From positions 292,191 through 356,190 of the forward strand of contig NZ_QMHP01000005.1 of NCBI RefSeq assembly GCF_003313335.1: a DNA stretch of 64,000 nt, in the 5' to 3' direction. The notes below the pieces were generated by a model. The model made no database searches and was not told where the DNA came from. It saw only the letters and a program-made list of their open reading frames with translations. Below are positions 54,318 to 62,700 of this stretch, one piece after another (within the stretch, counting starts at the first letter, position 1; each line of letters begins with the position of its first letter). The DNA is from Pedobacter zeaxanthinifaciens. Its GTDB lineage: Bacteria; Bacteroidota; Bacteroidia; Sphingobacteriales; Sphingobacteriaceae. The translations under genes and the position numbers were made by a program.

Positions 54318-57300
54318 TTATAATGTTCTTGCAATTTGCCACCATTTTGTACCATCACTTTGGATCCAAATTGTACCATTAGTATTTACATTAGTATAAG
54401 CATTTGCTGGAGCTGTGTCTGGCGCAATAGAGCGGGAGAAAGTAATGCTCTTTGTAGGGCCAACTAAATCTGTCCTACGGATAATTAATTCTCGGCCGGC
54501 GCAAGTTGTAGGATCTGGCAGTGTTATGGTTAATGTACTGGCCACGGCACCACACTCCACTAGCAAAGTACGATCAGTTGAAACAACAGTATAATCAGCT
54601 ATCACACTTTTAATAGCGGCATAGCTGCCTTCTCTCACTTTCAATACGCCATCACTACCCGCAACAACCTGAATATCAGTTGTTGAAACTGATTTTTGCA
54701 AACCTTCAAAACGAACTGGATCAGCAGTGGCTGTTACATGCAGGGCGTTGCTTGGTGCATTTTGATTGATACCCAACTTACCTGCCGGACTAGCAGCCGA
54801 ACCGTTCATGTCAGTACCAAAAAGGGAGTTCATGATGTTCAGTTGGTTACTGCCAGTAGCACTTACTGCAGTTGCTTGTTTACCCAAACTAATGTTATTA
54901 GTACCTGAAGTAAGGTTTTCCAAGGCACGGTCACCCAAAGCAATATTGGAGTCGCCAGAAGTTAAATTAGACAAGGCCCCGTTACCCAAAGCCGTGTTAC
55001 CGCTTCCCGTTGTATTTTTTAGTAAAGCATCATTACCTACTGCAACGTTTGTAGAGCCTGTATTATTTTTTCTTAATGACGATTGACCGATTGCCGTATT
55101 AAAGCTACCTGTTGTATTATCATTTAATGCATTAGCTCCAATTGCAGAGTTACCTGTACCGATAGTATTATGAGTTAAAGTACTGAAACCTAAAGCACTG
55201 TTGAAATTTGCCGTAGTATTACTTGCCAAAGCATTAGTTCCCATAGCCACATTGCTTGCTCCGGTAGTATTTACTGTTAAGGCAGCAAAACCATTAGCTA
55301 CGTTATCGCTACCTGTAGTATTTGCTCTTAAGGCTTTAGAACCCAAAGCAATGTTACTAGAACCAGTAGTGTTAGCCGCTAAAGTTCCACTACCCACGGC
55401 TAAATTATCTGCACCGGTACCCAATGAAGTACCATTGTCGCCTACACCGGCATCCTGGGTAAGGTGGTTATTGCTACCTATGGCACGCAAATCATTCGTA
55501 AAGGTGGTTGCAGCTACTTTTTTAATTACGCCATTGGCATCAGCTACAATGATATCGTTGGTTGAAGCTCCTGTTTGCAAACCATCCAAACGCAATGGAT
55601 CAGCAGTGGCTGTTACATGCAGGGCGTTGCTTGGTGCATTTTGGTTGATACCCAACTTACCTGCCGGACTAGCAGCCGAACCGTTCATGCCGGTACCAAA
55701 AAGGGAGTTCATGATGTTCAGTTGGTTACTGCCGGTAGTGCTTACTGCTGTTGCTTGTTTACCCAAACTAATGTTGTTATCACCTGAAGTGAGGTTTTCC
55801 AAGGCACGATCACCCAAAGCAATATTGGAATCGCCAGCGGTTAAATTAGACAAGGCCCCGTTACCCAAAGCCGTGTTACCGCTTCCCGTTGTATTTTTTA
55901 GTAAAGCATCAGTACCTACTGCAACGTTTGTAGAACCTGTAGTGACTCTCCTCAATGACGACTGGCCGATTGCCGTATTAAAGCTACCTGTTGTATTATC
56001 GCCTAATGCATTAACTCCAAATGCAGAGTTACCTGTACCAGTAGTATTTTTAGCTAAAGTATTGAAACCTACCGCACTGTTGAAATTTGCCGTAGTATTA
56101 CTTGCCAAAGCATTAGTTCCCATAGCCACGTTGCTTGCTCCGGTAGTATTTACTGCTAAGGCTTTAGAACCCAAAGCAATGTTGCTAAAACCAGTAGTGT
56201 TAGCCGCTAAAGTATTGCTACCCACGGCTAAATTATCTGCACCGGTACCCAATGAAGTACCATTGCCGCCTACACCTGCATCCTGGGTAAGGTGGTTATT
56301 GCTACCTATGGCACGTAAATCAGTAAATGTAGTTGAAGTCACTTTTTTAAGTACGCCATTGGCATCAGCTACAATGATATCGTTGGTTGAAGCTCCTGTT
56401 TGCAAACCATCCAAACGCAATGGATCAGCAGTGGCTGTTACATGCAGGGCGTTGCTTGGTGCATTTTGGTTGATACCCAACTTACCTGCCGGACTAGCAG
56501 CCGAACCGTTCATGCCGGTACCAAAAAGGGAGTTCATGATGTTCAGTTGGTTACTGCCGGTAGTGCTTACTGCTGTTGCTTGTTTACCCAAACTAATGTT
56601 GTTATCACCTGAAGTGAGGTTTTCCAAGGCACGGTCACCCAAAGCAATATTGGAATCGCCAGAAGTTAAATTAGACAAGGCCCCGTTACCCAAAGCCGTG
56701 TTACCGCTTCCCGTTGTATTTTTTAGTAAAGCATCAGTACCTACTGCAACGTTTGTAGAACCTGTAGTGACTCTCCTCAATGACGACTGGCCGATTGAGG
56801 TATTAAAGCTACCTGTTGTATTATCGCCTAATGCATTAACTCCAAATGCAGAGTTACCTGTACCAGTAGTATTTTTAGCTAAAGTATTGAAACCTACAGC
56901 ACTGTTGAAATTTGCCGTAGTATTATTTGCCAAAGCATTAGTTCCTATGGCCACGTTGCTTGCTCCGGTAGTATTTAATACTAAGGCAGCAAAACCATTA
57001 GCTACGTTATCGCTACCCGTAGTATTTGCTCTTAAGGCTTTAGAACCCAAAGCAATGTTGCTAAAACCGGTGGTGTTAGCCGCTAACGTTCCACTACCCA
57101 CGGCTAAATTATCTGCGCCGGTACCCAATGAAGTACCATTGCCGCCTACACCGGCATCCTGGGTAAGGTGGTTATTGCTACCTATGGCACGCAAATCATT
57201 CGTAAAGGTGGTTGCAGCTACTTTTTTAATTACGCCATTGGCATCAGCTACAATGATATCGTTGGTTGAACTTCCTGTTTGTAAACCCTCCAAACGTAAA

Positions 57301-59723
57301 GGATCAGCAGTGGCCGTTACATGCAGGGCGTTGCTTGGTGCATTTTGGTTGATACCCACCATACCTGCCGGACTAGCAGCCGAACCGTTCATGCCGGTAC
57401 CAAAAATGGAGTTCATGATGTTCAATTGGTTACTGCCAGTAGCGCTCACCGCATCTGTTCGATAACCCAAACTAACGTTGTTGTTACCTGAAGTTAGGTT
57501 TGTTAAAGCACGAGAACCTAAGCCAACATTAGATTCACCTGTGATATGATGAATTAAAGTGCTATCCCCAACCGCAATATTGCGATCACCGCTAGTGTGT
57601 TTAAGTAAGGAACTAACACCAAAGCCTATGTTATTATTCCCTAAGGCATTAGCAGTTAAAGACATGGCACCAATAGCGATATTGTAGGCCCCATCAACGT
57701 TACTGGAAAGTGTACCTGCACCTATGGCGATGTTTTCAGAACCAGAATCGTTGGACATCAGTGCAGCAAGACCCAATGCAACATTTTGGCCTCCTCTCGC
57801 ATTAGAAAATAAACTGAGTTGACCAATAGCGATATTATCATTTCCTATGCTGCCTACCGAAGTACCGTTACCACCATTACCAGCATCTTGACTAATGTGA
57901 TTATTAACGCCTACCATACGTAAATCTGAAGTAAAAGCAACAGCTGGTACTTTCTTGATTACGCCATTGGCATCAGCTACTACTACATCATCATTAGAAG
58001 CTGAACCAGTGGTTAAGCCTTCCAAACGTAAAGGATCAGCAGTGGCTGTTACGTGTAAGGTATTGGTTGGCGATGGTTGGTTGATACCAATTAAACCAGC
58101 CGGAGCTGCCAAAGTACCGTTCATGCCTGTACCAAATAACGTATTTTTAATGTTCATTTGGTTATCATCGGCAGGCCTTGCCACATCTGCACGGTTACCC
58201 ACCGTAAAGTTATTGGAGCCCGTCACTTTAAAACCGCTATTGTGCCCCAAGGCAATGTTGTAAGAACCGCCCACATTAAAGTATAAGGCGCTTACACCTA
58301 GCGCAATGTTTTCAGCACCATCATCATTCAACCTTAATGCGTTTGTACCTAACGCAATATTATCTTCACCTGTTAGATTAGAAGGCAAGGCTTCTTTACC
58401 AATGGCAATATTACGATTACCGCTATCGTTTCTATTTAGAGCACTACTACCAGCTGCAAAATTGTCTTGCCCAGTGGTATTAAAGCGCAAGGCGTAATAA
58501 CCTAATCCAATATTTCTTGAACCTGTATAATTAGAGCCTAACGCTTCCGCGCCTAAAGCAATGTTATAGTCACCGAAATTTCCAGTACCGCCGGCACCTG
58601 TACCTACACCGCCTAAAGTATTGACGCCAATAGCTACGTTGCTAATTCCGCCCATTACAGTGCCGCTAGTGCCTAAACCGGCATCTTGCGTAATGTGGTT
58701 ATTTGTACCTACTAAACGTAAATCTGCTACAAAGCTAGATGGACTAATTGTACGTACTACGCCACTACCATCAGCAACCAATATTTGATCGCTGGTTGAG
58801 CCTCCCTGTAAACCTTCCAAACGTAAAGGATCAGCGGTGGCCGTAACATGTAAGGTATTGGTTGGTGCTGTTTGGTTAATACCCACCATACCTGCTGGAG
58901 CACCTACTGCACCATTCATACCAACACCAAAAATGGAGTTCATGATATTTAATTGGTAGCTGCCATTTGGATCAACTACTAAAGTCTTGAAGCCCAGCGA
59001 TGTGTTGTTTTGACCATTAATCAAATTCTCTGCCGCTCTAAATCCCAAAGCGACGTTTCTATGCCCGTCTTGCAACAATTCCATGGTGTTACCACCAAGG
59101 CCAAGATTCTCACCACCTGTTACTAAACCATTTAATGCTTTGTAACCAATTCCGATGTTCGGAATCTCGTCTGTGTAATTAGACAAGGTATATTGTCCTA
59201 AAGCAATATTAGCCTCCCCCATGGTACTGCTTTTCAAGGCATCAAGCCCCAAAGCAATATTATTGCCACCAACGGTATTACTTGAAAGCGCATTTTTTCC
59301 AATAGCGACATTATTTGCACCAGTACCTACAGAAGTACCATTGCTACCCACACCTGCATCTTGCGAAATGTGGTTATTAACGCCAATAAAGCGTAAATCA
59401 CCAATATCGGCAGGGAGAGAGGTCATTAACCGCACCCATTTGGTAGTGGTGCTATCCCAATAATAAAAGCCGGGTGTTACATCATTTGGTGCAGCACCTG
59501 CGGTTGCTGTATTAAAAACTAAAAGGCTATTTGCCGCCGATGGCACCGTAGTAACATCAGCTAAGCCTGTTAAAGCTACACGAGGCAGTAAAGCACCTTT
59601 ATTGGTTGCTTTCATATCAATCACCGATGATTTATCAGGGGTACTGGTACCAAAACCTTGTTGTGCTTTTGCAAATTGTAGGCTAAAAATGCCCACTACG
59701 CTTAAAAATATTATCTTTTTCAT
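54318..59723 (-). CDS. Giant secreted head-repeat fibre protein, 1801 residues
   Basis: The product has a signal peptide (ending FAKAQ, about residue 21), the NKGALLPRVALTGLADV / GFYYWDSTTTKWVRLMTS module and six copies of a large module. Each module has an 'LRxxGxNNHxTQDAGVG' start, many 14-15-residue YadA-head-like repeats (NIALG..AL..NTTG), a 'QLNIMNSxFGTGMNG' segment, and 'GINQNAPSNALHVTATADPLRL' with 'DIIVADANGVIKKV'. The C-terminal 90 residues (ADYTVVSTDRTLLVECG, TLTITLPDPTTCAGRELIIRR, NGTIWIQSDGTKWWQIA) match tail-fibre-type tip domains. No autotransporter barrel or sorting domain is present. It starts 21 bp after the stop of the upstream fibre gene. Confidence 0.9.
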   Translation of the reverse strand: MKKIIFLSVVGIFSLQFAKAQQGFGTSTPDKSSVIDMKATNKGALLPRVALTGLADVTTVPSAANSLLVFNTATAGAAPNDVTPGFYYWDSTTTKWVRLMTSLPADIGDLRFIGVNNHISQDAGVGSNGTSVGTGANNVAIGKNALSSNTVGGNNIALGLDALKSSTMGEANIALGQYTLSNYTDEIPNIGIGYKALNGLVTGGENLGLGGNTMELLQDGHRNVALGFRAAENLINGQNNTSLGFKTLVVDPNGSYQLNIMNSIFGVGMNGAVGAPAGMVGINQTAPTNTLHVTATADPLRLEGLQGGSTSDQILVADGSGVVRTISPSSFVADLRLVGTNNHITQDAGLGTSGTVMGGISNVAIGVNTLGGVGTGAGGTGNFGDYNIALGAEALGSNYTGSRNIGLGYYALRFNTTGQDNFAAGSSALNRNDSGNRNIAIGKEALPSNLTGEDNIALGTNALRLNDDGAENIALGVSALYFNVGGSYNIALGHNSGFKVTGSNNFTVGNRADVARPADDNQMNIKNTLFGTGMNGTLAAPAGLIGINQPSPTNTLHVTATADPLRLEGLTTGSASNDDVVVADANGVIKKVPAVAFTSDLRMVGVNNHISQDAGNGGNGTSVGSIGNDNIAIGQLSLFSNARGGQNVALGLAALMSNDSGSENIAIGAGTLSSNVDGAYNIAIGAMSLTANALGNNNIGFGVSSLLKHTSGDRNIAVGDSTLIHHITGESNVGLGSRALTNLTSGNNNVSLGYRTDAVSATGSNQLNIMNSIFGTGMNGSAASPAGMVGINQNAPSNALHVTATADPLRLEGLQTGSSTNDIIVADANGVIKKVAATTFTNDLRAIGSNNHLTQDAGVGGNGTSLGTGADNLAVGSGTLAANTTGFSNIALGSKALRANTTGSDNVANGFAALVLNTTGASNVAIGTNALANNTTANFNSAVGFNTLAKNTTGTGNSAFGVNALGDNTTGSFNTSIGQSSLRRVTTGSTNVAVGTDALLKNTTGSGNTALGNGALSNLTSGDSNIALGDRALENLTSGDNNISLGKQATAVSTTGSNQLNIMNSLFGTGMNGSAASPAGKLGINQNAPSNALHVTATADPLRLDGLQTGASTNDIIVADANGVLKKVTSTTFTDLRAIGSNNHLTQDAGVGGNGTSLGTGADNLAVGSNTLAANTTGFSNIALGSKALAVNTTGASNVAMGTNALASNTTANFNSAVGFNTLAKNTTGTGNSAFGVNALGDNTTGSFNTAIGQSSLRRVTTGSTNVAVGTDALLKNTTGSGNTALGNGALSNLTAGDSNIALGDRALENLTSGDNNISLGKQATAVSTTGSNQLNIMNSLFGTGMNGSAASPAGKLGINQNAPSNALHVTATADPLRLDGLQTGASTNDIIVADANGVIKKVAATTFTNDLRAIGSNNHLTQDAGVGDNGTSLGTGADNLAVGSGTLAANTTGSSNIALGSKALRANTTGSDNVANGFAALTVNTTGASNVAMGTNALASNTTANFNSALGFSTLTHNTIGTGNSAIGANALNDNTTGSFNTAIGQSSLRKNNTGSTNVAVGNDALLKNTTGSGNTALGNGALSNLTSGDSNIALGDRALENLTSGTNNISLGKQATAVSATGSNQLNIMNSLFGTDMNGSAASPAGKLGINQNAPSNALHVTATADPVRFEGLQKSVSTTDIQVVAGSDGVLKVREGSYAAIKSVIADYTVVSTDRTLLVECGAVASTLTITLPDPTTCAGRELIIRRTDLVGPTKSITFSRSIAPDTAPANAYTNVNTNGTIWIQSDGTKWWQIARTL
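54700..58860 (-). repeat. Large in-frame DNA repeats (732-879 bp) in the 1801-residue gene
   Basis: The anchor GGATCAGC(A/G)GTGGC recurs at 54718, 55597, 56422, 57301, 58033 and 58828. The steps are 879, 825, 879, 732 and 795 bp, all multiples of three. Modules between 54.7 and 57.3 kb are nearly identical over hundreds of bases, and related anchors continue into the neighbouring gene (about 60.1, 60.6, 61.4 and 62.0 kb). Confidence 0.92.
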
Positions 59724-59744
59724 AGTTTCCTGTTAAATAGATGC

Positions 59745-62700
59745 TTAGTTACGACTAATGATAAACCATGCTGTACCGTTGTATTGTAATACCCAACCTT
59801 GGTAAGCCAAACTTCCGGTAATACTTGGGCTACCATCAATTGTAGCTCCTGCACCGTCAACAATTACATCATTTGATGTAGTATCTATTTTTTTGATATA
59901 GTATTTTTTACCAGTTACCACAGTAGTAGGTAGGGTAATCGTTACGTTACCACTTGAAGCATCAACCAAAATGGTTTCATCTGTGCCTAACGCCGTATAG
60001 TTAGCCGTTTTCGTACTGATAGCGAATGTGGTATTAGATACGGTTTTCAATACACCGTTAGCATCAGCTACTACAATGGCATCAGTTGCTAAGCCAGCTT
60101 GCAAACCTTCCAAACGTAAAGGGTCAGCAGTGGCCGTTACATGTAAAGTATTGGTTGGTGCTGTTTGGTTAATACCCAACTTACCTGCTGGACTAGCAGC
60201 CGAACCGTTCATATCAGTACCAAAAAGGGAGTTCATGATATTCAATTGGTTACTGCCAGTAGCACTCACCACATCCGTTTGTTTACCCAAACTAATGTTA
60301 TTGTTACCTGAAGTAAGATTTTGCGCAGCACGATCACCTATAGCAATGTTAAAGTCACCTGAAGTAAAATTAGACAAGCTTGAATTACCCAAAGCCAAAT
60401 TACCGTTTCCAGCGGTATTGCTAAACAAGGTACTTTCCCCAATACCGATATTATTTGCGCCTGAACCTACGGAAGTACCGTTAGCACTATTTCCCGCATC
60501 TTGGGTAATATGATTACCTATGCCCACTAAGCGTAAATCACCTGTAAAACTTGCAGCAGATACTTTCTTGATTACGCCATTGGCATCAGTTACTATAATG
60601 TCGTTAGTTGCTAAACCTGCTTGCAAACCTTCTAAACGTAAAGGATCAGCAGTGGCCGTTACATGTAAAGTATTGGTTGGTGATGGTTGGTTGATACCTA
60701 TAGAACCTTTAGGAGATGTTACAGTACCGTTTAACCCTGAGCCAAATATCGCATTCATGATGCTCATTTGATGGGTAGCTGTTGCAGAAGGCACGTTAGC
60801 ATTATCACCTAAAATTAAGTTGTTACTACCAGTGGTTAAATTATTACCTGCGTAAGCACCAACAACTATGTTTCTGTTTCCATTACCAGAGCCTCCCTGT
60901 AGGGCGCCGTAACCAAGTACTACGTTATAGTTTCCTGTAATAATACCCTGCCCAGCCTGACCAATGCCTATGTTACCAAAACCGGTAGTATTATTAGTTA
61001 ACGCACCTCCAATAGCAACGTTTTCTGAGCCCGTAGTATTTTCATGTAGGGCAAATGGTCCTATTGCAGTATTTAGAGATCCTACAGTGTTTTTACTCAT
61101 TACTTCGCCACCAATAGCGATGTTCTCACTACCAATAGTGATGGATGAGAAGTTATTTATACCAATTCCAATATTGTTTGCACCGGTACCAGCATCTGTT
61201 CCATTACTTCCCACACCCGCATCTTGCGAAATATGGTTATTTGTGCCTACTACACGTACATCGGCAGTTAATGCGCTTGCACTTACTTTTTTAAGCACGC
61301 CATTTGCATCGGCAACTATAAAATCATTAGTTGCTAAGCCTGTTTGCAAACCTTCCAAACGTAGTGGATCAGCAGTTGCAGTTACATGTAAGGTATTGGT
61401 TGGTGCTGTTTGGTTGATACCAATTCTTGCTAATGTGCCTGGAAGCAACCCCATATCTTTACCAAATATGCTATTCATAATGTTCAATTGATTGCTTCCG
61501 TTGGGATCAATTGAATTCGTATTAAAACCTACTATTACGTTATTACTGCCTCTAGTCAGGGTATTTCCAGAGTTGTTACCTAACGCTATATTGTTACTAC
61601 CCTCTAATAAAAAACCAAAGCTATGATTACCCAAAGCAAGGTTGCCATTACCGTTATATAAATTGAATAAACTGCTTGCACCAAGAGCAACATTACTTCC
61701 ACCATCGGTGTTGAAGAACAACGCTTCCGCTCCAAAAGCGAGGTTGGCTATACCAGTGGTATTGCTTAATAAGGCATTTTTTCCAATAGCTAGGTTATTT
61801 GCACCTGTACCTACCGAGCTACCGTTACCACCTACACCCGCATCTTGGGTAATGTGGTTATCCATACCCACTACACGTAGGTCGGCAGTTAATGCGCTTG
61901 CACTTACCTTTTTAAGTACCCCATTTGCATCGGCAACTATAAAATCATTAGTTGCTAAACCTGTTTGCAAACCTTCCAAACGTAGTGGATCAGCAGTTGC
62001 AGTTACGTGTAAGCTATTGCTAGGTGCTGTATTACCAATACCAATGCGGTTATTGGCTAAATCAGCATGTAATGATACGCCTGAGGTAGATACATTCTTA
62101 ATTTGAAAAATAGAATTACCTGAAGCAAGGGAAGCCCATGCACCAGAATCGTTACCAATCCATACCTCACCCATGTTTGATGTAGTTACACCTCCAGTGA
62201 TGAAGTGTGCTATATCATTTTCACCGGCTACAGTTTGCACATCTAATCTTGCAGCTGGAACGGTAGTGCCAATACCTACTTTACCATTGCTCAAAATACG
62301 CATACGTTCAGCATTGTTGGTACGCAATGCCAATGGCTGTGCATCAGTAGTACCTATGAAGTTAGTAGTAGGGTTAGTGCCAGCATTGCCGCTAAGCAAC
62401 CAATTGCTTGCTGCACTAAGGGTTGCAGGTGTAATGGTTTTCAACACTCCATTAGCGTCAACTACTACTAGGTTATTGGTAGCTGCTCCTGTTTGTAGGC
62501 CCTCAATAGCTAAAGTATTTGTAGCGTCTGTAGTAATTTTAGTAACGTTTGTTAGGGCGCCACCTAATTGAATATTACTACCTGTATTAGTTAAGCCATT
62601 ATCTGCGGTTGTTAGAGTTGGGGCTGTACCAATCATTAACTGGCCACTAGCATCTGCCACTACCGGTCGGTTACCGGTTGTTGCAGTGGCTGTACTATTT

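Noticed and set aside
55201..57465. A 754-codon open frame on the plus strand
   Set aside because: It is antisense to the 1801-residue fibre gene. Its long open length and Pro/Leu/Ala/Val-rich product follow from the repeated codons on the other strand; it has no signal peptide or family motif.
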